49,401 nt of DNA, from positions 1 through 49,401 of the forward strand of contig CAMNND010000002.1 of assembly GCA_946545035.1 (NCBI GenBank). Direction: 5' to 3'. Positions 1 through 7,399 of the stretch are shown piece by piece; the stretch's first letter is position 1, and each line of letters starts with the position of its first letter. Under the pieces are notes generated by a model. The model saw nothing but the letters and a program-made list of their open reading frames with translations, ran no database searches and had not been told where the DNA came from. Source of the DNA: an uncultured Clostridium sp. GTDB lineage: Bacteria; Bacillota; Clostridia; TANB77; CAG-508. The translations under genes were made by a program, and so were the position numbers.

Positions 1-13
1 AAGCTGCCGTACT

Positions 14-42
14 ATTATAGCACAGCAGCTTATTTATGTCAA
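14..42 (-). promoter_or_regulatory. Strong sigma-A promoter reading off the left edge
   Basis: On the minus strand a perfect TTGACA (37-42) and a perfect TATAAT (14-19) are separated by 17 bases. The -35 overlaps the stop codon of the small gene at 39-347, so the promoter drives a gene lying outside the window. An inverted repeat AAGCTGC/GCAGCTT (1-7 and 25-31) brackets the -10 box and could be an operator or a transcript hairpin. Confidence 0.75.
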
Positions 43-347
43 TTATTAACTTCTTTTTTGTGTTTCTTTTCATTTAACTCTAATATATCCATTACAATTT
101 TCTTTTTTCTTTTATCAGCTATGTATCTTGTATACAAGTCAATTATAATACTGCATGCACATCTAGATAGACTTTGAATACCGTTATATCTATATTTATA
201 AAAGTTGTTTTTATTATTTCTCATTTCATCTATAGCTCTTTTAGGTATCTGAAAATATTCATCTCTTGGTATATAATTTAAAACTTCCAAAACTTCTACA
301 TATGCTTTACGCATATCTTCTTCACTATAACCATCCATAATAGCCAT
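39..347 (-). CDS. Small hypothetical protein (about 102 aa)
   Basis: I do not recognise this protein. It is charged and mostly helical-looking, with a Lys-rich C-terminus and no signal peptide or membrane segment. A GTG at 368 would add seven residues. I prefer the ATG at 347 because the reading frame upstream (349-594) stops at 349-351, one base before it, the usual spacing for translational coupling. It appears to be the last gene of the mtaB-peptidase operon. A strong promoter for the next gene overlaps its stop codon, which suggests the operon ends here. Confidence 0.6.
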   Translation of the reverse strand: MAIMDGYSEEDMRKAYVEVLEVLNYIPRDEYFQIPKRAIDEMRNNKNNFYKYRYNGIQSLSRCACSIIIDLYTRYIADKRKKKIVMDILELNEKKHKKEVNN

Positions 348-348
348 C

Positions 349-594
349 CTATCTACGTTTTTTTTCACTTTTATTCTTCTTCATTGCCCTTCTTGATGCA
401 CGATTTAATTTTTCAATCTCAGCTCTTTCAATTTCTTGTGCACGAAGCACAGATTTAACAATTGAATCAAATCCTACAGGGCTAATCTCAATAATATTTT
501 TACTACTATTTTTTCTTATAATCTGTTCAAATCTATCTTTTATGGCCTGTATAAAATTTTTATTAACCTTATCTATATTTTTTCTTCCGTAATC
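349..594 (-). pseudogene. Out-of-frame C-terminal extension of the metallopeptidase-like gene
   Basis: This reading frame is open for about 80 codons. It begins inside the 3' end of the 569-1726 gene and stops one base before the next ATG (347). It has no plausible start: its only ATG is about 70 codons in and lacks a ribosome binding site. The composition (Lys/Glu/Arg-rich, helical) looks coding. Removing one base from the six-T run at 578-583 (six A's in the mRNA) fuses it to the upstream protein as ...RLRKKNIDK..., giving roughly 460 residues. It is best read as the tail of that protein, separated by a one-base insertion or sequencing error, or joined by programmed slippage. Confidence 0.6.
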
Positions 595-1726
595 TCATAA
601 AAATGTAATCATATATACTATTAATATCCATTACCTCTGTGTCAGAAAGTGCATTTATATCCGTAATATTTGAATATTCAATGAATTTTTCTTCTAAAAA
701 GTCTTCTAGCATCATATATGTTTCTTGTCCTTGCGGTACAAAATTTTCTCTTCTGAATTTTGTAGTCTCATTTATACCTTTAAAACGCGAAACTATATAA
801 CATAGCTTTTCTAAATTTTTAAAATCTAAACCTTCTTGCTCTACTTTCTTTTGATACTCTGGAATAACAAACCCATTAATAAATCCAAATTGAGCTATTC
901 CGTAAAATGTATCAAATGACTCTATGGATCTACTTGTTTCATCTCCTGGATTTTCTATATCTTCACACGCATCAATCGCAGCAAATTCTTTTGATGCAAT
1001 ATCAAAACTCTTTAAGAACAAGACTACATCGCCATCCTTCATATTAAGCATTTGACCTATTTTATGAAAATCTCCATCAGCTATTTTTAAAGTTTCTTCC
1101 TCGCCAATCAGCTCTGAAATCGTTTCAATATAGTATTTTTCAAGTGGATAAGCTTCTCTACTCATTTCAGTTCCTAGAATTTTCTCTGTAAGCCACACTG
1201 TAAATCCCTCATTAAATCCATCTCCAAGAGATGTATCATCTATTCTTCTATAAAAATTTTCTTTCATTAAAAATCGACGTAAAAAGCCTTTTGTACTTTT
1301 CAATTTAATAAATTCGTTAAAAACTCCTCTAATAACTTTTTTATTCTTTTTACCATTTGTCGAACATCCTGTTATTATTAGATCTTTCTGTCTTGCATTT
1401 ACCAATATAGCATGTATGCTTTCATGAACAACAATATGCATCATATCATTGTCTTTGCGAATATCCTCAATACTAAGTTTATTTTTAGAGCAGAAATGTA
1501 TTTCTTTATTAACAAGACTATATCTTGCTGCAACACCATCTTTTTTATCTATTGGTATTCTTCTAATAGAACTTATATTAGCTTCTAAAATTTCTTTCAT
1601 TCTATCGGGATTATTACCAAATAAATTCATAAAAGGTGTGTAATTTGGATACACTTCATCAACAAGAAATGTTATTAATTCTTGAACAGATATTTCATTA
1701 TCAATATATTCTTCAACTTCCTTCAT
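569..1726 (-). CDS. Putative zinc metallopeptidase-like protein (probably frameshifted)
   Basis: A cytosolic-looking protein of 385 residues with an HESIH sequence at 101-105, which fits the HExxH zinc-binding and catalytic motif. NEGFTVWLT at 172-180 follows, where E173 would be the third zinc ligand of a gluzincin-type peptidase. No signal peptide is visible. The substrate is unknown. It starts 18 bases after the mtaB stop with the site AAAGGA, so the two are probably cotranscribed. The protein ends shortly after an AAGAAAAAAT run, where another frame stays open to 349; the intact product is probably about 460 residues. Zinc-peptidase fold: moderately sure. Function: unknown. Confidence 0.6.
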   Translation of the reverse strand: MKEVEEYIDNEISVQELITFLVDEVYPNYTPFMNLFGNNPDRMKEILEANISSIRRIPIDKKDGVAARYSLVNKEIHFCSKNKLSIEDIRKDNDMMHIVVHESIHAILVNARQKDLIITGCSTNGKKNKKVIRGVFNEFIKLKSTKGFLRRFLMKENFYRRIDDTSLGDGFNEGFTVWLTEKILGTEMSREAYPLEKYYIETISELIGEEETLKIADGDFHKIGQMLNMKDGDVVLFLKSFDIASKEFAAIDACEDIENPGDETSRSIESFDTFYGIAQFGFINGFVIPEYQKKVEQEGLDFKNLEKLCYIVSRFKGINETTKFRRENFVPQGQETYMMLEDFLEEKFIEYSNITDINALSDTEVMDINSIYDYIFMRLRKKKYR

Positions 1727-1744
1727 AAATTATCCTTTCATAAT

Positions 1745-3040
1745 TTATTCTGCAATCAAACATTCCGCATTTGCATCAACTATCATAACATCTTTTATTT
1801 TATTTTCTAATCCTTCATCTGTTCTATATTTTACAACCATATAATTTTTAGTATGGCCTTTATAATAGCCATTATCTTTTTCTTCAAAAAGGACTTGCAC
1901 TTTTTTACCTATATAAGATTTGTTATATTCTAATTCACTTTCATCAGAAAGCTCTATTAGTTTCTTACTTCTAATTTCTTTTATTTTAGAATCTACTTGA
2001 TTTGGCATTACAGCAGCTTTCGTTCCTTTTCGTGGTGAATATTTAAAAACATGCATATGATAAAATTTAATCTTCTTTAAGAATTCATATGTCTCATTAA
2101 ATTCTTCTACTGTCTCACCAGGAAATCCAACAATAATATCTGTAGTAAGTGCTGCATTTGGAAATTTTGCTCTTAGTCTGTTTGTTGCTTCAAAAAACTC
2201 CTCTGCAGTATATCTTCTGTTCATTCTTTTTAATGTTTCTGTACAACCACTTTGTAATGATAAATGAAAATGATCACATATTTTATCCAATTTAGATAAT
2301 CTTTCAATAAAATCATCAGTCATTATAATTGGCTCTATTGAACTTAATCTAATTCTTTGTAAGCCTTCGACTTCATTTATTTTTTCTAATAAATCAATTA
2401 ATGTTGTTCCATCTTTAAAATCTCTACCATAAGATGCAACATGTATTCCTGTAATTACAACCTCTTTAAATCCATCATCTACAACTTTTTTTACTTCTTC
2501 AATAACATTATCTATTGATCTACTTCTTATATGACCTCTTGCAAAAGGAATTAAGCAGTATGAACAAAATCTATCGCAGCCATCTTGTACCTTAATAACA
2601 GCTCTTGTTTTTTCAGTATATGTTGTTGGTCCAAATTCGACATATTCTTCCTTGTACATAACATCAGAAACAATTTCGTTTACTTTATTATCAGCTCTAT
2701 ATTTTTCAATTATTTCAATAATATCATTTTTTTCATTATTACCAATTACTAAATTAACATCTTCAATTTTTTCAATTTCTTTAGCTGCAACTTGAGCATA
2801 GCACCCACAAGCAACAACTATAGAATTTTCATTATGTTCCTTTGCACGTCTTAACATTTGTCTAGATTTTTTATCTGCAATACTTGTGACTGTACATGTA
2901 TTTACAATATATATATCCGCTGGCTCTTCAAAATCTACTACGCTATATCCATGCTCGATAAATTTTTGTGCCATTGCGTTTGTCTCATATTGATTCACTT
3001 TACACCCTAATGAGCAAAAAGCTACCTTTAACTTTTCCAT
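1745..3040 (-). CDS. mtaB: tRNA t6A37 methylthiotransferase MtaB
   Basis: This is a radical-SAM methylthiotransferase that converts N6-threonylcarbamoyladenosine at tRNA position 37 to its 2-methylthio form, supporting decoding of ANN codons. Visible are the N-terminal UPF0004 domain (FCSLGCKVNQYE start, with further Cys in NTCTVT and CGCYAQ), the radical-SAM triad CDRFCSYC that binds a second 4Fe-4S cluster, and a C-terminal TRAM-like region. The length (431 aa) is normal. An upstream in-frame ATG at 3055 overlaps the GAGAGG ribosome binding site, so I place the start at 3040. It heads an operon with the metallopeptidase-like gene. Its promoter is at 3075-3103. Confidence 0.93.
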   Translation of the reverse strand: MEKLKVAFCSLGCKVNQYETNAMAQKFIEHGYSVVDFEEPADIYIVNTCTVTSIADKKSRQMLRRAKEHNENSIVVACGCYAQVAAKEIEKIEDVNLVIGNNEKNDIIEIIEKYRADNKVNEIVSDVMYKEEYVEFGPTTYTEKTRAVIKVQDGCDRFCSYCLIPFARGHIRSRSIDNVIEEVKKVVDDGFKEVVITGIHVASYGRDFKDGTTLIDLLEKINEVEGLQRIRLSSIEPIIMTDDFIERLSKLDKICDHFHLSLQSGCTETLKRMNRRYTAEEFFEATNRLRAKFPNAALTTDIIVGFPGETVEEFNETYEFLKKIKFYHMHVFKYSPRKGTKAAVMPNQVDSKIKEIRSKKLIELSDESELEYNKSYIGKKVQVLFEEKDNGYYKGHTKNYMVVKYRTDEGLENKIKDVMIVDANAECLIAE

Positions 3041-3074
3041 ATATTTTCCTCTCATAATAATCTCAATACCAGTG

Positions 3075-3103
3075 ATTATACCATTTTTATGTAAATATGT
3101 AAA
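3075..3103 (-). promoter_or_regulatory. Sigma-A promoter of mtaB
   Basis: Minus-strand TTTACA (3098-3103), 17-base spacer, TATAAT (3075-3080), about 35 bases before the mtaB start codon. Confidence 0.7.
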
Positions 3104-3152
3104 TACAAAACTCTCTTCAAATACAAGTATTTAAATATTCTTGGAAAATAAG

Positions 3153-3181
3153 TTGTATTAAATTCCAATTATCGATATAAT
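3153..3181 (+). promoter_or_regulatory. Promoter of the sortase gene
   Basis: TTGTAT (3153-3158), 17 bases, TATAAT (3176-3181). The -10 ends only 15 bases before the sortase ATG, so the leader would be under 10 bases and the GGTGAT Shine-Dalgarno-like site sits almost at the transcript's 5' end. Confidence 0.55.
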
Positions 3182-3196
3182 AAGTATGGTGATATT

Positions 3197-4057
3197 ATGA
3201 GTAGAACAAAAGGAAAGAGATTTGCCGATAAGAAATCAAAAAAATCGGCAGAAAATATTGAAAAAAGAGAGAATAATAGCTCTGGTAAAGTAAAACAAAC
3301 AAACTTAAAGAAAAAGAATAAAAAACTATATAATATAATAATACTTATTTGTATTTGTGTAATAATCTATTCGTTATACAATATAGTTAAATGGGCAATA
3401 GAAAATAAAAAAAATAATGAGTTACTAAGTGAAGTTCAAAATATTGCACATATAACCCATGAGGAAATAGTAATTAACGAGCAACCCGTTGTTAAATCTA
3501 ATTATGATTTAACAGAGCTTTTAAATAGAAATCCAAATACTGTTGGATGGATTTACGTTCCAAATACCAAGATAGACTATCCCGTTGTTCAAGCAAATGA
3601 TAATGACTATTATCTAACACATTCGTTCAATAATACAGAAAACTCTGCTGGTTGGGTATTTGCTGATTCATCTTGCGATGTTAAAAAATCTCAAAACGTT
3701 GTTATATACGGACATAATAGAAAAGATAGAAGCATGTTCGGATCACTAAAAAATGTTCAAGATGACGAATGGCTTTCTAACCCAAGTAACCACTATATTA
3801 CATTTGCTAATCTAGATGACACCGGTATCTATAAGATTTTTTCAGTATTTGTAGTCAATGACGAACATGTTAATTCATACTTAGAAACCGACTTTACTTC
3901 TGACGAAGCATTTAAAACTTACTTAAGAAAAATTAAAAATACAAGTTATCAACAATTTGACACTGATATAGAAAATACAGAAAAAATCATAACATTGTAT
4001 ACATGTTATGGAGCAAACAATCAAAGATTACTTGTATATGCTGCAAAGGTATTTTAG
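3197..4057 (+). CDS. srtB: Class B sortase
   Basis: A membrane-anchored transpeptidase that cleaves a C-terminal sorting motif of secreted proteins and links them to peptidoglycan or to each other. It has a Lys-rich cytoplasmic N-terminus, one membrane segment (about 45-66), and then the extracellular sortase domain. Landmarks are GWIYVPNTKIDYPVVQ (117-132), the catalytic His in YGHNRKD (H173), the catalytic Cys in TLYTC (C270) and the Arg in NQRLLVY (R277). The YGHN and TLYTC pattern and the long insert fit class B better than class A. The gene stands alone, flanked by its own promoter and a strong terminator. Candidate substrates in the window are the MPQTG protein (21224-22306) and the SVKTG-ended protein (25578-29450). 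Confidence 0.9.
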   Translation: MSRTKGKRFADKKSKKSAENIEKRENNSSGKVKQTNLKKKNKKLYNIIILICICVIIYSLYNIVKWAIENKKNNELLSEVQNIAHITHEEIVINEQPVVKSNYDLTELLNRNPNTVGWIYVPNTKIDYPVVQANDNDYYLTHSFNNTENSAGWVFADSSCDVKKSQNVVIYGHNRKDRSMFGSLKNVQDDEWLSNPSNHYITFANLDDTGIYKIFSVFVVNDEHVNSYLETDFTSDEAFKTYLRKIKNTSYQQFDTDIENTEKIITLYTCYGANNQRLLVYAAKVF

Positions 4058-4080
4058 TTTTTAATTTATACTTTTTATAC

Positions 4081-4123
4081 AAAAAAGCTTTATTTGATTA
4101 ACCCTATTAAATAAAGCTTTTTT
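4081..4123 (+). terminator. Rho-independent terminator after the sortase gene
   Basis: A perfect 15-bp stem (4081-4095 with 4109-4123) around a 13-base loop. The arms end in A and T runs, so it could work in both directions. Confidence 0.85.
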
Positions 4124-4208
4124 AATTTACTTTTTTCCCCTCTACCCTTTATTTTTCTAATTTTATGTAGTATAATGGTGGAAATTTTATTTCGAAAGGA
4201 TGATGTTC

Positions 4209-6611
4209 ATGGATTATAATTATCAAGAAATTGAAAAAAAGTGGCAAAATTATTGGGACGAAAACAAAACATTTAAAACTGATGTATGGGACTTTTCAAA
4301 GCCTAAATATTATGCATTAGATATGTTTCCTTACCCATCTGGACAAGGTTTACATGTTGGACACCCAGAAGGATATACTGCAACTGACATTTTATCAAGA
4401 ATGAAAAGAATGCAAGGATTCAACGTATTACACCCTATGGGTTGGGATGCTTTTGGATTACCTGCTGAACAATATGCAATTAATACAGGAAATCATCCAG
4501 ACTTATTTACCCAAAGAAATATTGAAACATTTAGAAGACAATTAAAGATGCTTGGTCTTTCTTTTGATTGGGATAGAGAAGTTTCAACTTGTGATCCTAA
4601 TTATTACAAATGGACACAATGGATTTTTAAACAACTATTTAATGATGGATTAGCAAAGCTTGTTGACATGCCTGTTAACTGGTGCGAAGAGCTTGGAACA
4701 GTTTTAGCAAACGACGAAGTTATCGATGGAAAAAGTGAACGTGGTGGATTCCCTGTAGTTAGAAAAAATATGAAACAATGGGTTCTAGATATTCCAGCTT
4801 ATGCAGATAAACTAATAGATAACCTAGATAAAATAGATTGGCCAGAATCAACTAAAGAAATTGAGAGAAACTGGATTGGAAGATCCGAGGGAGCTCATGT
4901 AATATTCAAAGTTGCTGGTCACGATGATTTAAACTTCACAGTATTTACAACAAGATGTGATACTTTATTTGGTGCTACATATTGTGTGCTTGCTCCTGAA
5001 AGTGAATTAGTACAAAAAATAACAACATCTGAACAAAAAGCAGCTGTTGATGCATACATAAAAGAATGTAGCTCTAAATCAGACCTAGAAAGAACAGAAC
5101 TTAATAAGGAAAAAACTGGTGTATTCACAGGAGCTTATGCTATTAATCCTGTTAATAATAAAGAAATTCCTATATGGATTTCAGATTATGTTCTTGCATC
5201 ATATGGTACAGGAGCAATCATGGCAGTTCCAGCTCATGATACAAGAGACTACGAATTTGCTAAGAAATTTGGAATTGATATTATTCCAGTTCTTGAAGGT
5301 GGAGATGTTTCTAAAGAAGCATTTACCGAAGATGGTCTACATATTAATTCAGGATTCTTAGATGGACTAAACAAAGAAGATGCTATTGAAAAAATGATTA
5401 AATGGCTTGAGGACAACAAAGTTGGTGAAAAAAGAGTTAATTATAAACTTCGTGAATGGATATTTGCACGTCAACGTTATTGGGGTGAACCAATTCCAAT
5501 TGTACATTTTGACGATGGAAGTATGGATGTATTACCAGATGAAGATTTACCTTTAATTCTTCCAGAGCTAGAAGATTATAAACCTTCAAAAACTGGAGCT
5601 TCACCACTTGAAAAAGCAACAGACTGGTTAGATGTAACTATTAATGGAAAACATGGTAAAAGAGAAACAAGTACAATGCCTGGATCTGCTGGATCTAGCT
5701 GGTATTTCTTAAGATATATTGACCCACATAATGACAAAGAAATTTGTAATCCAGAGCTTCTAAAACACTGGCTACCAGTGGATTTATATATGGGTGGACC
5801 AGAGCATGCTGTAGGACATCTATTGTATTCAAGATTTTGGAACAACTATCTATTTGATAAAGGCATCGTTCCAGTTGATGAACCATTTGCAAAACTTCGT
5901 CATCAAGGTATGATTCTTGGTTCAAATGGTGAAAAAATGAGTAAATCAAAAGGTAATGTTGTTAATCCAGATGATATGATAAAAGAATATGGTTGCGATA
6001 GCTTAAGATTATACGAAATGTTTATGGGACCTATTGAAGCAGCTAAACCATGGGATCCAAATGGTATCGATGGATCAAAGAAATTCTTGGATAGAGTTTG
6101 GAGATTATTTACAGAATCTGGAAAAATTTCTGATGCTGAAAATAAGAATTTAGATAAGGTTTATAACTATACTGTTAAGAAAGTTACAAACGACTATGAA
6201 ACAATGAACTTCAATACCGCAATAAGCCAACTTATGATTTTCGTAAATGCAGCATACAAAGAAGATATCGTTCCTGCTAAATATGCAGAAGGATTCCTTC
6301 AATTATTAAACCCTGTTGCTCCACATATAACAGAAGAGCTTTGGAATGTAGTATGTGGTCATAATGAATCAATTGCATATTCAACATGGCCAACATTTGA
6401 TGAGTCAAAACTTGTTGATGATGATGTTCTAATCCCAGTACAAGTTAATGGAAAACTAAAAGACACAATAACAGTGCCAATTGATTCTGAGGAAAGTTTT
6501 GTAAAACAAACAGCTCATGAAAACATTAAAGTAAAAAATGCTATTGAAGGAAAAACAATTGTTAAAGAAATATATGTAAAGAATAAAATATTTAATATAG
6601 TTGTTAAATAA
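4209..6611 (+). CDS. leuS: Leucyl-tRNA synthetase
   Basis: Class I aminoacyl-tRNA synthetase charging tRNA-Leu. The HIGH-type motif is HVGH (49-52), following PYPSG. The CP1 editing domain includes a TTRCDTLFGAT segment and GTGAIMAVPAHD. The zinc-type domain region contains MPGSAGSSWYFLRY. The catalytic loop is KMSKS (576-580), and an anticodon-binding domain and C-terminal domain follow. Length is about 800 residues, typical of bacterial LeuRS. In-frame ATGs lie at 4200, 4203 and 4209; AAAGGA at 4195-4200 is spaced correctly for 4209, giving MDYNYQEIEKKWQ, the usual beginning. Only about 75 bases separate the preceding terminator from the gene, so no T-box leader is present. A TATAAT lies at about 4170 with a weak -35. 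Confidence 0.97.
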   Translation: MDYNYQEIEKKWQNYWDENKTFKTDVWDFSKPKYYALDMFPYPSGQGLHVGHPEGYTATDILSRMKRMQGFNVLHPMGWDAFGLPAEQYAINTGNHPDLFTQRNIETFRRQLKMLGLSFDWDREVSTCDPNYYKWTQWIFKQLFNDGLAKLVDMPVNWCEELGTVLANDEVIDGKSERGGFPVVRKNMKQWVLDIPAYADKLIDNLDKIDWPESTKEIERNWIGRSEGAHVIFKVAGHDDLNFTVFTTRCDTLFGATYCVLAPESELVQKITTSEQKAAVDAYIKECSSKSDLERTELNKEKTGVFTGAYAINPVNNKEIPIWISDYVLASYGTGAIMAVPAHDTRDYEFAKKFGIDIIPVLEGGDVSKEAFTEDGLHINSGFLDGLNKEDAIEKMIKWLEDNKVGEKRVNYKLREWIFARQRYWGEPIPIVHFDDGSMDVLPDEDLPLILPELEDYKPSKTGASPLEKATDWLDVTINGKHGKRETSTMPGSAGSSWYFLRYIDPHNDKEICNPELLKHWLPVDLYMGGPEHAVGHLLYSRFWNNYLFDKGIVPVDEPFAKLRHQGMILGSNGEKMSKSKGNVVNPDDMIKEYGCDSLRLYEMFMGPIEAAKPWDPNGIDGSKKFLDRVWRLFTESGKISDAENKNLDKVYNYTVKKVTNDYETMNFNTAISQLMIFVNAAYKEDIVPAKYAEGFLQLLNPVAPHITEELWNVVCGHNESIAYSTWPTFDESKLVDDDVLIPVQVNGKLKDTITVPIDSEESFVKQTAHENIKVKNAIEGKTIVKEIYVKNKIFNIVVK

Positions 6612-6642
6612 CTTATACATTTATTAGATTAATTAATACACA

Positions 6643-6671
6643 AAGGGACTGATCAAAAAGATCAGTCCCTT
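6643..6671. terminator. Hairpin between convergent leuS and the Cys-rich gene
   Basis: A perfect 12-bp stem, AAGGGACTGATC / GATCAGTCCCTT, with an AAAAA loop. Neither side has a strong T run. Its position between two converging 3' ends suggests a bidirectional terminator. Confidence 0.55.
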
Positions 6672-6676
6672 GTGCT

Positions 6677-7261
6677 CTAAAAGATGTCACAACAATCGTT
6701 TGGAACGTCCAAGCAATCACAACAGTCGCCATGCTCACCACAATAACGACAATCGTCATCCTCTTCTTCGCTACTCGCTTCGTTGACTTCGTCAGCCAGA
6801 CTTACTGCACTTTTACATTCATCAGTTTTGTCTTCTTTATTGACGTTGCATGCATCATTTGCTTCATCTGCTAAGTAACTATCGGTGTCAGTATCGTCAT
6901 TGTCATATAACTCATTAACGTAATCTGCAAAAGACATATACATGCACTTGAAGTAATCTGTAACATTCGACCATTTGTCATACACAATTGTTTCAGCTAT
7001 GGTGATGTTTACAAGGCTTCCCTGCATCCAGCCGAAGACCCTTCCACAAGATGAATGCTCATCCTCATTTTCTTTTGGTAATACTACCTTTCCATCAAGA
7101 ATCCTGAGCATATAATCGATACTCGAAATTGCATCTTTAATGAATTTTGCCTGAATATTAATAAGTTCAAGTCTTTCTCCGTCAGGCTTGAGAAATTCAC
7201 CCTTGAGAACTTTCTCAAAATCCCTTTTTTCACGCTTTAGCCGTTCTTTTAAAGTTGCCAT
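6677..7261 (-). CDS. Hypothetical acidic protein with Cys-rich C-terminus
   Basis: I do not recognise the family. The first roughly 65 residues look helical and charged, and a middle part contains aromatic residues (about 75-115). From about residue 120 the chain is very acidic and low-complexity, with a duplicated LADEANDA/LADEVNEA unit. The last 26 residues hold seven cysteines in the pattern CxxC, CCxC, CC, which could bind metal or form a redox or disulfide cluster. There is no signal peptide. The base composition is visibly less AT-rich than its neighbours, with more GAC and GTC codons, hinting at foreign origin. It has its own promoter (7334-7362) and a good AAAGGAGG site before the ATG. 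Confidence 0.7.
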   Translation of the reverse strand: MATLKERLKREKRDFEKVLKGEFLKPDGERLELINIQAKFIKDAISSIDYMLRILDGKVVLPKENEDEHSSCGRVFGWMQGSLVNITIAETIVYDKWSNVTDYFKCMYMSFADYVNELYDNDDTDTDSYLADEANDACNVNKEDKTDECKSAVSLADEVNEASSEEEDDDCRYCGEHGDCCDCLDVPNDCCDIF

Positions 7262-7333
7262 TTTATCCTCCTTTGTAATATAGATTAGTTTATGGCTTCA
7301 ACTAATAGGCACTTTACCTAAAAGTATTTATAT

Positions 7334-7362
7334 ATTCTATCATATTTTATGTAAATGTTCAA
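7334..7362 (-). promoter_or_regulatory. Promoter of the Cys-rich protein gene
   Basis: Minus strand TTGAAC (7357-7362), 17 bases, TAGAAT (7334-7339) with a TG extension. The leader contains an inverted repeat, ATTAGTT/AACTAAT (7284-7290 with 7300-7306). Confidence 0.5.
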
Positions 7363-7366
7363 TAGA

Positions 7367-7392
7367 AAAGACATAGATATAATCTATGTCTT
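7367..7392 (-). terminator. Terminator of the LCP gene
   Basis: An 11-bp stem (7368-7378 with 7382-7392) and three-base loop, followed on the minus strand by a T-rich stretch. It lies just downstream of the LCP stop codon. Confidence 0.7.
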
Positions 7393-7399
7393 CATTTTA

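Noticed and set aside
4124..4208. T-box leader for leuS
   Set aside because: Only about 85 bases lie between the sortase terminator and the leuS start, too short for a T-box, and no T-box sequence or antiterminator is visible.
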